From positions 1 to 13,897 of the forward strand of contig WGCB01000519.1 in the NCBI GenBank assembly GCA_015494005.1: a stretch of DNA of 13,897 nt. The letters run 5' to 3'. The position numbers were made by a program, and so were the translations under genes. This DNA is from Caldilineaceae bacterium (lineage in GTDB: Bacteria; Chloroflexota; Anaerolineae; Caldilineales; Caldilineaceae). Shown piece after piece: positions 7,045-13,827 of this stretch. The notes beneath the pieces were generated by a model that searched no databases, was not told the DNA's origin, and saw only the letters and a program-made list of their open reading frames with translations. Each line of letters begins with the position of its first letter. The first letter of the stretch is position 1.

Positions 7045-8034
7045 CTAGGAATACCAGTCACGGCGGGCTTCCCGGCGGACCACGCTGTAGGCGTGGAGCA
7101 GGCGCTCCGGGGGGATGTCCGGCTGGACGAAGTGGGCGGAGTTGAAGATGAAGCCGCCGCCGGGGGCGTAGATGCGGAAGCGCTCCACGATGTACTGCTC
7201 CAACTCCTCGCCGTCGTAGGCCAGGATGCCGTCGATCACGTCCAGGGAGCCGTAGACGACGATGCGGTCCCCGAAGCGCTCCTTGACCGTGGCCGGATCC
7301 ATGCCCGCGCTCTCCTGGACGGGATGCAGGCTATTGTAGCCAATTTCGACGAGATCGTCCACGATCTGCATGATGTAGCCGTCGCTGTGCAGGTTCACGT
7401 AGAGCCCCCGGGAGCGGGCGTGGCGGACCACCCGGCCGGCGTAGGGGGCGATCATGCGCCGCCACATGCGGGGGGAGAAGAGCATGGTGCCGTTGCTGCC
7501 CCAGTCGTCGGAGAGGGTGATGATGTCCACCCCGGTCTCCGCGATGACGTCCACCAGGCCGCAGAGCCAGTCCGCGTAGCGGTCGAACCAGCTGACCATC
7601 TCCTGGGGGCTCTGGCCCAGATTCAGCCAGCAGTTCTCGATGCCGATGAGCATGCTGGTCCCCTCCACGATGCCCCAGAGGTGAGCCACGATGGCCCGGC
7701 GATCCCCCTGCTGCTCCACCGCCTCCAGGATGCTCACCCCGGCGAAATCCGGGGCCCAGCGGTCGTAGCGGAGCCAGCTCGGGTCCCGGGGATCGCCCAG
7801 ATCCAGGTCGGCCAGGTCCGGCACGTCGATGCGGACGCCTCCCAGGCGCTGGCTGGGGAAGGCCATGAAGCCGGTGAAAAGATCCACGCCAAACTCGTCC
7901 ATGAACTGCTCCCGAGGGCCGTAGACCGCCTCCAGCTTGTCCAGGAAGTAGCGGTGGTAGAGCCAGCAGTCGATGGGGGTGCGGTCCGTGGGCTGCCGGT
8001 TGAGGGTGGCGATGACTCGTTCTCGGCTGTTCAC
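7045..8034 (-). CDS. Uroporphyrinogen decarboxylase superfamily protein, not the haem enzyme; substrate unknown
   Basis: The 329-residue protein has the URO-D TIM-barrel pattern: [20 protein letters not shown] (5-24), [12 protein letters not shown] (169-180) and [20 protein letters not shown] (292-311). The haem-pathway substrate motif with RQAGRYLPE is absent. Cobalamin methyltransferases of this fold (MtaA, CmuA) bind zinc through His-x-Cys and a later Cys. Here the site reads LHSDGY with H216 and D218, and the only cysteines (C23, C135, C158) lie before it. Any metal site must therefore use other ligands, perhaps H216, D218 and H301. The GTG start at 8034 is supported by AAGGAG (8042-8047), 7 nt away. 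It lies 46 nt after the second permease and 28 nt before the esterase, so it is co-transcribed with sugar genes. Transfer or removal of a methyl group on the imported sugar is possible but unproven; no corrinoid protein gene is present. Confidence 0.82.
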   Translation of the reverse strand: MNSRERVIATLNRQPTDRTPIDCWLYHRYFLDKLEAVYGPREQFMDEFGVDLFTGFMAFPSQRLGGVRIDVPDLADLDLGDPRDPSWLRYDRWAPDFAGVSILEAVEQQGDRRAIVAHLWGIVEGTSMLIGIENCWLNLGQSPQEMVSWFDRYADWLCGLVDVIAETGVDIITLSDDWGSNGTMLFSPRMWRRMIAPYAGRVVRHARSRGLYVNLHSDGYIMQIVDDLVEIGYNSLHPVQESAGMDPATVKERFGDRIVVYGSLDVIDGILAYDGEELEQYIVERFRIYAPGGGFIFNSAHFVQPDIPPERLLHAYSVVRREARRDWYS

Positions 8035-8041
8035 CGCGGGG

Positions 8042-8047
8042 CTCCTT
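8042..8047 (-). promoter_or_regulatory. Ribosome binding site supporting the GTG start of the URO-D-like gene
   Basis: AAGGAG on the minus strand lies 7 nt before the GTG at 8034. The reading frame has the typical family N-terminus from this codon onward. Confidence 0.65.
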
Positions 8048-8080
8048 TCCGGGGTGACGGGGTGGCTGGCGGCGGGGCGG

Positions 8081-8911
8081 CTATCCCTTCACCGCGCCGC
8101 CGGCGATGCCCTGCACGAACTGCTTCTGCAGGGCCAGGAAGACGATGACCATGGGCAGGATGGAGAGGATCACCGCGGCCATGATTAGGTTCAGCTTGCT
8201 GTTGTACTGGCCCTTGAAGCTGAAAATGGAGAGCTGGAGGGTGCGCATCTCCTTCTTGGGCAGGAAGAGGAGCGCGATGAAGAAGTCGTTCCACAGGGAC
8301 ATGATGTTCATGATGATCACGGTGGAGGTGACCGGCTTCAGCAGGGGGAAGATGATGGTCCAGAACATGCGGAAGGGGCCGGCGCCGTCCACCAGGGCCG
8401 CGTCCTCCAGCTCGCTGTTGATGCCCTTGATGAAGCCGCTGTAGAGGAAGATCACCATGGGCAGGGAGACGGCCACGTAGATGAAGATCACGCCCTGGTA
8501 GGTGTTGATGAGGCTGAAGAGCTTCATCAGCCGGTAGAGGGGCAGCATGGCCAGCTGGAAGGGCACCATGATCCCGGCCAGGAAGAAGTAGAAGACCGGG
8601 GCCCACCGGGTGCGCCGGGCGATGGGGTAGGCCGCGGAAGCGCCGAAGAGGACCAGGAAGAGCAGGGAGATGGAGGTCAGGAGCAGGCTGTTGCGGATGC
8701 CCCGGGCCAGGGCTGCCTCCTCCCAGGCCTTCTGGAAGGTCTGCCACTGGAACGCCTGGGGCCAGCTGAACGGGTTGACGGCCATCTCCGCGGGCGACTT
8801 GATGGCGGCCATGACCATGATGGCCAGGGGGATGACGACGAAGAGAGCCCACAGGGCCACCGTCAGCGCGGAGGCCAGGCGAGAGGCCAGCAGCTGGGCT
8901 TTGACGCTCAT
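8081..8911 (-). CDS. Sugar ABC transporter permease, CUT1 family, MalG type
   Basis: This is an inner-membrane subunit of the oligosaccharide importer. The 276-residue protein has about six hydrophobic segments (about 16-37, 77-97, 105-126, 138-159, 195-217, 243-262). The cytoplasmic EAA loop, which docks the ATPase, reads ELEDAALVDGAGPFRMFW (167-184) followed by TIIFPLLKP. The first periplasmic loop has MAVNPFSWP, typical of MalG-type subunits. The ATG at 8911 overlaps the stop codon of the partner permease by 4 nt (ATGA, 8908-8911), which indicates translational coupling, and GGGAGGT (8918-8924) lies 6 nt upstream. A much longer frame runs back to 9664, but its extra part is out-of-frame sequence of the partner gene. 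No ATPase gene is found in the window. Confidence 0.93.
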   Translation of the reverse strand: MSVKAQLLASRLASALTVALWALFVVIPLAIMVMAAIKSPAEMAVNPFSWPQAFQWQTFQKAWEEAALARGIRNSLLLTSISLLFLVLFGASAAYPIARRTRWAPVFYFFLAGIMVPFQLAMLPLYRLMKLFSLINTYQGVIFIYVAVSLPMVIFLYSGFIKGINSELEDAALVDGAGPFRMFWTIIFPLLKPVTSTVIIMNIMSLWNDFFIALLFLPKKEMRTLQLSIFSFKGQYNSKLNLIMAAVILSILPMVIVFLALQKQFVQGIAGGAVKG

Positions 8912-9810
8912 GCCCGCACCTCCCGTCGGGTCAGGAAGTGGAGCTGGATCAGGGAGAGCGCCAGGATGATGGCGAACATCACCACGGCGATGGCCGTGCC
9001 GTAGCCGAACTTGTTGGCCTCGAAGGCCCGGCTGAAGATGTAGGTGGTGATGGACTCGGTGGCCCGGCCGGGCCCGCCCTGGGTCATGATGTAGATGATG
9101 TCGAAGACCTTCAGGGAGCCGATCATGGAGAGGACCACGTTGATGGTGAAGGCCGGGGCGATGAGGGGGAAGGTGACGTGGCGGAAGCGCTGCCAGACGT
9201 CCACGCCGTCGATGCTGGCCGCCTCGTGGATGGTCTTGGGGATGGCCTGGATACCGGCCAGGTAGATGATCATGGCCATACCTGTCCACTTCCAGATGTT
9301 GGCCACCACCAGGCTGTAGAGGGCCAGGCGCGGATTGCCCAGCCAGTCCTGGGCCAGGCCCTCCAGCCCGGCCAGGGTCAGCAGGCTGTTCACCGCACCG
9401 TTGGGGGCGTACATGTAGCTCCAGATGCTGCCGATGGCGATGCTGCTCAGCAAGGGCGGCACCAGGAAGAGCACCCGGAAGCCCCGGTAGACCTTGCTGG
9501 TCACGGCCAGGGCCAGGATCAGCCCCAGGACGTTCTGGATCACCGTCACCAGGATGGCGTAGCGGAAGGTGTTGCGCAGGGCCGTCCAGAAGTGCCGGTC
9601 CCCCATGAGTTTCTGGAAGTTGGCCAGGCCGATGAACTTCAGCTCCGGGTTGATGCCGTCCCATTTGGTCAGGCTGAAGTAGAAGCTGCTGATCACCGGG
9701 TAGGCGAAGAAGACCGCGAAGACCACGAAGGCCGGCAGCAGGAAGAGGGCGTCGGTGATCAGCGTCCGCAGCCGGGTGTTGTTGGTCCAGGTGGCGTTTC
9801 GGAGTCCCAC
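8908..9810 (-). CDS. Sugar ABC transporter permease, CUT1 family, MalF type
   Basis: This is the second membrane subunit of the importer. The 300-residue protein has about six hydrophobic segments (about 20-42, 82-105, 111-134, 164-188, 212-230, 269-291). SSFYFSLTKWDG (41-52) and FIGLANFQKLM (59-69) are family hallmarks, and the EAA loop is IHEAASIDGVDVWQRFRHV (194-212) followed by TFPLIAP. The start is placed at the GTG at 9810 because AGGAG (9819-9823) lies 8 nt upstream. An earlier in-frame TTG at 9831 would place this Shine-Dalgarno sequence inside the coding region. It follows the binding-protein gene after 79 nt that contain a strong hairpin, and overlaps the next permease by 4 nt. Confidence 0.92.
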   Translation of the reverse strand: MGLRNATWTNNTRLRTLITDALFLLPAFVVFAVFFAYPVISSFYFSLTKWDGINPELKFIGLANFQKLMGDRHFWTALRNTFRYAILVTVIQNVLGLILALAVTSKVYRGFRVLFLVPPLLSSIAIGSIWSYMYAPNGAVNSLLTLAGLEGLAQDWLGNPRLALYSLVVANIWKWTGMAMIIYLAGIQAIPKTIHEAASIDGVDVWQRFRHVTFPLIAPAFTINVVLSMIGSLKVFDIIYIMTQGGPGRATESITTYIFSRAFEANKFGYGTAIAVVMFAIILALSLIQLHFLTRREVRA

Positions 9811-9818
9811 GATCCCTT

Positions 9819-9823
9819 CTCCT
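9819..9823 (-). promoter_or_regulatory. Ribosome binding site deciding the GTG start of the MalF-type permease
   Basis: AGGAG (minus strand), within AGGAGAAGGG, stands 8 nt before the GTG at 9810. It decides between that codon and the TTG at 9831. Confidence 0.65.
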
Positions 9824-9832
9824 GAGGGCAAG

Positions 9833-9876
9833 GGCTGGGGGCCCCGGTCACCGTCGCCAGGATCGGGCCCCCAGCC
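9833..9876. repeat. 12-bp perfect inverted repeat between the binding-protein and permease genes
   Basis: GGCTGGGGGCCC (9833-9844) and GGGCCCCCAGCC (9865-9876) are exact reverse complements with a 20-nt loop. The RNA hairpin would begin 13 nt after the stop codon of the binding-protein gene and end 9 nt before the AGGAG of the permease gene. No U-tract follows. A role as a 3' stabiliser or partial attenuator, as described for malE-malF intercistronic elements, fits better than full termination. Confidence 0.75.
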
Positions 9877-9889
9877 ATGCAGACATTGA

Positions 9890-11224
9890 CTACTCCGCGT
9901 TCTCGGCCCAGGCTGCGTCCATCTCCTGGAGCATCTCCTCCACGGTCATCTCACCCGCGAAGACCGACTGGATGCCCTCCAGCATCACCCCCTGGACGCC
10001 CGGAGGCCAGTTCTGGTCCAGGAAGGGGTAGGAGCCCACTTCCAGGGGTGGCAGCATCTCCGCGGCAGCGGGATCCAGCTCCGGGTTCAGATTCTTGAAG
10101 GCGGGGAAGGCCCGCTTCTGGGTCAGGTAGAGCTCCATGATGTCCGGCCGGGCCCAGAAGGCCAGGTAGGCCTTGGCCTCCTCTGGATGCTCGGTGGAGG
10201 CGGAGATGGTGATGGTGCCGCCCACCGCCGCGGAGACCCAGATGTCCTGGCCGGGCTGGACGTAGGGCAGGGGGAACATGCCCCACTCTATGTCCGGGGC
10301 CTTGTCCCGCAGGGAGGCCAGCGCCCAGTTGCCCTGGACCAGCATGGCCGCGTCGCCGCTGGCCATCAGGTCCGTGCTCAGGTTGTAGTCCGTGCCCAGG
10401 GGGGAATCGTTGAAGTAGCCCCGGTCCCGCAGGTCCAGGTAGTCGGCCATCATCTGGGCCCAGGGGGAATCCACGAAGCTGGCCTCGCCCGCGTACATCT
10501 TGGCGTCGAAGTCGGGCATGTCGCGGTAGATGGCGGAAGGAGCCATGGCGTAGGGGATGAGCTGGGTGACCCAGGCGCTCTTCAGGCCCAGGGCCATGGG
10601 GGCGATGCCGGCCTCCTTGATGGCCTCGCTCACCTGCAGGAACTCGTCCCAGGTGGTGGGGACCTCCAGGCCCAGGTCGGCGAAGATCTGCTTGTTGTAG
10701 ATGACGCCGATGACGTTCTGGTCGATGGGCATGGTCATCACCTTGCCCTGGTAGAGGGCCACCACCTTGGCCCCGTCCAGCAGATTGTCCACCCAGGGCT
10801 GGTCCGAAAGGTCCATGAGGAAGCCGGCCTTGGCCTTGGGGTGGAACTTGGTGCCGGGGAAGACGCCGAAGATGTCCGGGGCGTCGTCCGCGGCCAGGCG
10901 GGTGTTGATCACCTGCTCGTAGGTGCCTGTGTCCGCGGTCTCGAACTCCACGGTCACGTTGGGGTTCTCCTCGTGGAACCGGTCGTTGATCTCCTTGATG
11001 GTGGTCTCGCCCAGATCGGCCCCGAACCAGTGGTAGAACTCCAGCACCACCGGCTCCATGGCCTCCTCGGACTTGGCCTCTTCTGCCGGGGCAGCCTCCT
11101 CCGCTGGCGCGGCCTCCTCCTGGGAGGCAGCCGGGGCTTCCGCTGCCGGGGGCGCGGGCGCTGCACAGGCGCTGAGGGCCAGCAAGGTGACCAGCAACGA
11201 CGCGATGAGCCATCTCAGTTTCAT
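9890..11224 (-). CDS. Sugar ABC transporter substrate-binding lipoprotein, CUT1 family
   Basis: This 444-residue lipoprotein would capture the oligosaccharide outside the membrane and deliver it to the two permeases. The signal MKLRWLIASLLVTLLALSAC ends in a lipobox with C20 as the lipidated residue. Residues 21-56 are an Ala/Pro/Glu-rich linker with repeated EEAAPAE units, a style common in Chloroflexota. The binding fold then runs from VVLEFYHWFGADLGETTIKE (59-78), a family 1 start, through FHEENPNVTVEFETAD, PTTWDEFLQVSEAIKEAGI and AAMLVQGNWALASL to TEHPEEAKAYLAFW. The ATG at 11224 has AGGAGGAG (11229-11236) just upstream. It is 215 nt after lacI and 79 nt before the permeases. Sequence alone does not give the ligand. 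Confidence 0.93.
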   Translation of the reverse strand: MKLRWLIASLLVTLLALSACAAPAPPAAEAPAASQEEAAPAEEAAPAEEAKSEEAMEPVVLEFYHWFGADLGETTIKEINDRFHEENPNVTVEFETADTGTYEQVINTRLAADDAPDIFGVFPGTKFHPKAKAGFLMDLSDQPWVDNLLDGAKVVALYQGKVMTMPIDQNVIGVIYNKQIFADLGLEVPTTWDEFLQVSEAIKEAGIAPMALGLKSAWVTQLIPYAMAPSAIYRDMPDFDAKMYAGEASFVDSPWAQMMADYLDLRDRGYFNDSPLGTDYNLSTDLMASGDAAMLVQGNWALASLRDKAPDIEWGMFPLPYVQPGQDIWVSAAVGGTITISASTEHPEEAKAYLAFWARPDIMELYLTQKRAFPAFKNLNPELDPAAAEMLPPLEVGSYPFLDQNWPPGVQGVMLEGIQSVFAGEMTVEEMLQEMDAAWAENAE

Positions 11225-11439
11225 GGATCTCCTCCTGGTAGAACGAAAAAATCGGATGGAATGAACAGTTGAACGGCTGAAAAGACAGGCTGACGAAACG
11301 ACTCGGTTGCGGCTTGAAACACGTGGGGGAGGGTGGCAGCGACAAAGAGCGACAAAGGGAGACAGGGGCGACAGAAACGAGCGAACAGGGGATCGAGAAA
11401 ACAGGTCCGGGAAGGTAGCAGCGCCGGGCCGACGCTCCT
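11225..11439. other. 215-nt gap between lacI and the binding-protein gene
   Basis: The gap holds the ribosome binding site of the binding-protein gene, an isolated CACGTG (11320-11325) and a short degenerate repeat tract (11339-11378). I found no convincing -35/-10 pair on the minus strand and no clear terminator behind lacI. Whether the transporter genes are read through from lacI or have their own promoter here cannot be settled by eye. Confidence 0.5.
11339..11378. repeat. Degenerate ~10-bp tandem repeat
   Basis: GCGACAAAGA (11339-11348) and GCGACAAAGG (11349-11358) differ at one base. They are followed by the weaker copies GAGACAGGGG (11359-11368) and CGACAGAAAC (11369-11378). The tract is purine-rich on the plus strand and lies 115-154 nt before the binding-protein start. 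Confidence 0.5.
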
Positions 11440-12474
11440 CTAGCCCTGGGTGCGGCCTGGAGCCGGGCCGGTGGATTCCCGCACCACCAGCCGGGTGGGG
11501 ATGCGAATGGCCCGCCGGGGATCCTCCGGGACGCGCAGCCGCTGCAGGAGGAGCTCCACCGCGCCCTGGCCGATGGCCTCCGCGTCCATGTGGACGCTGG
11601 TCAGCCGAGGGACCAGGTAGTCGGCCATGGGGATGTCGTCGTAGCCCACCAGGGAGAGCTCCTGGGGCACCTTCAGGCCCTGATCCGCCGCAGCCCGCAG
11701 GACGCCCATGGCCAGCAGGTCGTTGATGACGATGATGGCCGTGGGGCGATCCGGCCGCTCCATGAGCTGGAGAGCAGCCCGGTAGCCGTCCTGGATGGAG
11801 GGGCCGCAGTGGGCCACCAGGCTCTCGTCGAAGGGCAGACCGGCGTCCTGCAGGCCTTCCTGGTAGCTCTGGAGCCGGTCCTGGCCCCGGCCGGGGCTGG
11901 CCACGCCGTGGATGAAAGCGATGCGTCGGTGCCCCAGCCCCTGGAGATGGGCCACCACCTCCCGGGTGCTCTCCCGGTAGTCCGAGCCGATGTAGTCGAA
12001 GTCGAACTGGCCACCGCCGATCATGACGATGGGCAGGCGGCGGGCGGCCATCTGGCCCAACATCTCCTGGGCCAGGCGGGTGAAGGTGACGCTGAGGATC
12101 AGGCCGTCCACCCGGCGACGCAGCAGGCTTTTCAGGCTGGCTTCCTCCTGGGTCCGGTCCAGGTCACCGCTGGAGAGGAGGAGGTCGTAGCCGGCCTGGC
12201 GAGCGGCCTGGGTGGCGCTGTCCACGATCTGCCAGAAGTGGGGGTTCTGCAGGTCCGGGACCAGCAGGCCGATGGTCCGGGTGGCGCCAGAGCGCAGGGA
12301 CTGGGCCCGGGCGTCCGGCTCGTAGCCCAGGGCCGCGGCCGCGGCCAGCACCCGCTCCCGGGTCTCGGAGGAGATGGGCACCCGGCCCTTGGTCTGTTGG
12401 TTGAGCACGTAGGAGACGGTGGCTCGGGAGACGCCAGCGGCGCGAGCCACGTCCGCCTGGGTGGGACGTTTCAT
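11440..12474 (-). CDS. LacI/GalR-family transcriptional regulator
   Basis: The 344-residue protein has the normal LacI length. The helix-turn-helix reads TQADVARAAGVSRATVSYVL (5-24). The hinge helix DARAQSLRSG (54-63) carries L60, the residue that in LacI inserts at a central CpG step. The periplasmic-binding-like sensor starts at TIGLLVPDLQNPHFWQI and ends with LTSVHMDAEAIGQGAVELL, both typical. It should bind a sugar and release DNA. The ATG at 12474 gives the canonical N-terminus; AGGA (12479-12482) is a modest ribosome site. Translating from further upstream, to 12660, would run through the operator region. It is the first gene of the leftward cluster, and three operator-like palindromes with CpG centres lie 58-99 nt before its start, so it probably represses itself and, by readthrough, the cluster. 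The inducer is unknown. Confidence 0.93.
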   Translation of the reverse strand: MKRPTQADVARAAGVSRATVSYVLNQQTKGRVPISSETRERVLAAAAALGYEPDARAQSLRSGATRTIGLLVPDLQNPHFWQIVDSATQAARQAGYDLLLSSGDLDRTQEEASLKSLLRRRVDGLILSVTFTRLAQEMLGQMAARRLPIVMIGGGQFDFDYIGSDYRESTREVVAHLQGLGHRRIAFIHGVASPGRGQDRLQSYQEGLQDAGLPFDESLVAHCGPSIQDGYRAALQLMERPDRPTAIIVINDLLAMGVLRAAADQGLKVPQELSLVGYDDIPMADYLVPRLTSVHMDAEAIGQGAVELLLQRLRVPEDPRRAIRIPTRLVVRESTGPAPGRTQG

Positions 12475-12531
12475 GGGGTCCTGGTGTTGGCTTTTCGGGG
12501 GCCGTGAGGGGGAAGGAGGCGCCCCGGCTGG

Positions 12532-12573
12532 TTGACACGTGTCATTTGACACGTGATGGCTTACACGTGTCAA
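12532..12573. promoter_or_regulatory. Three operator-like sites in tandem, 14-bp period, probably for the LacI-type regulator
   Basis: The units are TTGACACGTGTCAT (12532-12545), TTGACACGTGATGG (12546-12559) and CTTACACGTGTCAA (12560-12573). Each has CACGTG (12536, 12550 and 12564), so the centres are exactly 14 bp apart. The first contains a perfect 12-bp palindrome (12533-12544). A palindrome with a central CpG is the normal operator shape for this family. The third unit overlaps the predicted -10 edge and start point of the leftward promoter, which suits repression by blocking initiation. Confidence 0.75.
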
Positions 12574-12602
12574 TGGTATCACGGCTGTTCCAAGGCTGTC
12601 AA
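12573..12602 (-). promoter_or_regulatory. Promoter of lacI and probably the whole leftward cluster
   Basis: On the minus strand a perfect TTGACA (12602-12597) is followed after 18 bp by TACCAT (12578-12573), a 4/6 -10 box. Initiation is expected near 12566, within the third operator-like unit and about 92 nt before the lacI ATG. Confidence 0.6.
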
Positions 12603-12609
12603 GGACGAA

Positions 12610-12650
12610 AATTTGGCTCCAATTTGGCTGCCCAGCCTTTCCCAGCCATT
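12610..12650. repeat. Two short direct-repeat pairs between the divergent promoters
   Basis: AATTTGGCT occurs at 12610-12618 and 12621-12629, an 11-bp period. CCCAGCCTTT (12631-12640) is followed directly by CCCAGCCATT (12641-12650), a 10-bp period. The first pair lies at about -44 to -63 relative to the predicted lacI start point, one DNA turn apart, where an activator or UP-like element could act. Confidence 0.5.
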
Positions 12651-12679
12651 TGTCCTCCATCGATCCGGCGCAGTATACT
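12650..12679 (+). promoter_or_regulatory. Candidate promoter for the YihY-family gene
   Basis: TTGTCC (12650-12655) and TATACT (12674-12679) are 18 bp apart. The -10 matches 5/6 and the -35 only 3/6. The start point near 12686 would leave a leader of about 57 nt to the ATG at 12743. Confidence 0.45.
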
Positions 12680-12742
12680 TACAGCAGAACCCCCACCAGC
12701 CAAGTCGACAGCCGAGATCGGACCTCCCTTCACCGGGCCGCC

Positions 12743-13690
12743 ATGACCGAATCACCCATGTCCTCGTCACGTGACCGCCCATCCGCGCTGCGCACCCTGC
12801 AGCAGCGCGGCCAGCGTCGGCTGCAGGGGATCAACGCCCGCTGGCGGGGCTGGCCCGGCTACCTGTGGCAGGCCTGGCGCCAGTACCAGCGACACGGCGG
12901 CGCCACCTTCGCCGCGGCCCTGGCCTACCACATCTTTTTCTCCATCTTTCCCCTGCTCCTGCTCCTCACCGCCCTGGGTGGCCGCCTCCTGGCGGACCAG
13001 GCCCTGGAGGAGACCCTGGCCCTGACCCTGCGTCAGCTCCTGCCCGGCACCTGGGAGCTGGTCTACCGGACCGTGGCAGACCTGCGGGAGCAGTGGCAGG
13101 TGGCCAGCCTCATCGGCGCTTTGAGCCTCTTCTGGTCGGCCAGTGCCATGTTCAAGGTGATGATCACCGCGCTGGATCGCATCTTCCAGGTTCGCTCTGG
13201 CTATCTGCGTATCCTGGTGGCCATGGGGTTGGTGCTGATCGTGGCCCTGCTCTTCATCCTGGCCGCCGGCCTCTCGGCCACCACGGGCCTACTCCAGCGC
13301 CTGGCGCCTGTGCTCCAGGAGCCCCTGCCGCCCCTGGATCTGGTGAGCCTGTCCGTGCATTTCCTCTCCTTGTTCATCGCCATTCTGGCCTTCCTCATCG
13401 TCTACAAGTTCCTGCCCAGCTGCAAAGTGCTCTGGCGGGCTGCCATCGCGGCCGCGGTTCCTGTGGGCATCATCTGGAAGGTGGCCCAGCAGCTCTTCAC
13501 CGTCTACCTGACCCAGTACGCCCGTTTCAACCTGGTCTACGGCCCCTTGACTGCGGTGGTGGCCCTCCTTTTCTGGGCCTACATCTCCAGCAGCATCTTT
13601 CTGCTGGGCGTGGAGCTGGTGGCCGTGCTCAACGTCCCGCCTGCTCCGCCCGGGGCTGAGGAACTGGATGACCTCTGCCGCCCCGCCTGA
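12743..13690 (+). CDS. YihY/BrkB-family (UPF0761) integral membrane protein
   Basis: The 315-residue protein has about six membrane segments (about 54-79, 121-140, 155-178, 202-223, 232-255, 266-294). It carries the family blocks GGATFAAALAYHIFFSIFPL (52-71), WSASAMFKVMITALDRIFQV (131-150), YKFLP (221-225) and YGPLTAVVALLFWAYISSSI (266-285) running on into FLLGVELVAVLN. Members were once annotated as ribonuclease BN or virulence factor BrkB; the first of these names is now regarded as mistaken and the transport or envelope role remains poorly defined. The basic N-terminal 50 residues are probably cytoplasmic. The start is uncertain: ATGs at 12743 and 12758 are in frame and neither has a good Shine-Dalgarno sequence. 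An upstream in-frame ATG at 12650 would precede the predicted transcription start. It is divergent from lacI and not obviously part of the sugar pathway. Confidence 0.88.
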   Translation: MTESPMSSSRDRPSALRTLQQRGQRRLQGINARWRGWPGYLWQAWRQYQRHGGATFAAALAYHIFFSIFPLLLLLTALGGRLLADQALEETLALTLRQLLPGTWELVYRTVADLREQWQVASLIGALSLFWSASAMFKVMITALDRIFQVRSGYLRILVAMGLVLIVALLFILAAGLSATTGLLQRLAPVLQEPLPPLDLVSLSVHFLSLFIAILAFLIVYKFLPSCKVLWRAAIAAAVPVGIIWKVAQQLFTVYLTQYARFNLVYGPLTAVVALLFWAYISSSIFLLGVELVAVLNVPPAPPGAEELDDLCRPA

Positions 13691-13756
13691 GGGCTGACTC
13701 GGAACCGAAGCGCTCCTCTCTCTGCAACATTTCCTGTCAAAGCGTCCAATAAAAAC

Positions 13757-13785
13757 TGTACGAAAAGCCTGTTTTCCGGTATGAT
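13757..13785 (+). promoter_or_regulatory. Candidate promoter for a transcript leaving the right edge
   Basis: TATGAT (13780-13785) matches the -10 box at 5/6. TGTACG (13757-13762), 17 bp upstream, is a weak -35 (3/6). The spacer holds a small dyad, GAAAA (13762-13766) with TTTTC (13772-13776). The local AT-richness stands out against the GC-rich surroundings. Initiation would fall near 13792. Confidence 0.4.
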
Positions 13786-13786
13786 A

Positions 13787-13820
13787 GGGACAGCAAGCTT
13801 ACGTTGCCTGGTCCTGTCCC
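13787..13820. repeat. Inverted repeat at the predicted start point of the right-edge promoter
   Basis: GGGACAG (13787-13793) and CTGTCCC (13814-13820) are exact reverse complements separated by 20 nt. An inner GCAA/TTGC pairing is possible. The left arm begins just upstream of the expected transcription start, so an operator is as likely as an RNA stem. Confidence 0.4.
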
Positions 13821-13827
13821 CCGGCAT

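Noticed and set aside
7045..8034. Haem-pathway uroporphyrinogen decarboxylase (hemE)
   Set aside because: The substrate-binding RQAGRYLPE-type segment is absent and the gene sits in a sugar operon; only superfamily membership is supported.
8081..9664. A 527-codon frame that would make a fused double-length permease
   Set aside because: The part before 8911 is out of frame with the MalF-type gene and not permease-like; a 4-nt ATGA overlap and a good ribosome site mark two separate genes.
12475..12660. Upstream extension of the LacI-type regulator
   Set aside because: It would translate the operator and promoter region; MKRPTQADVARAAGVSR is a standard LacI-family N-terminus.
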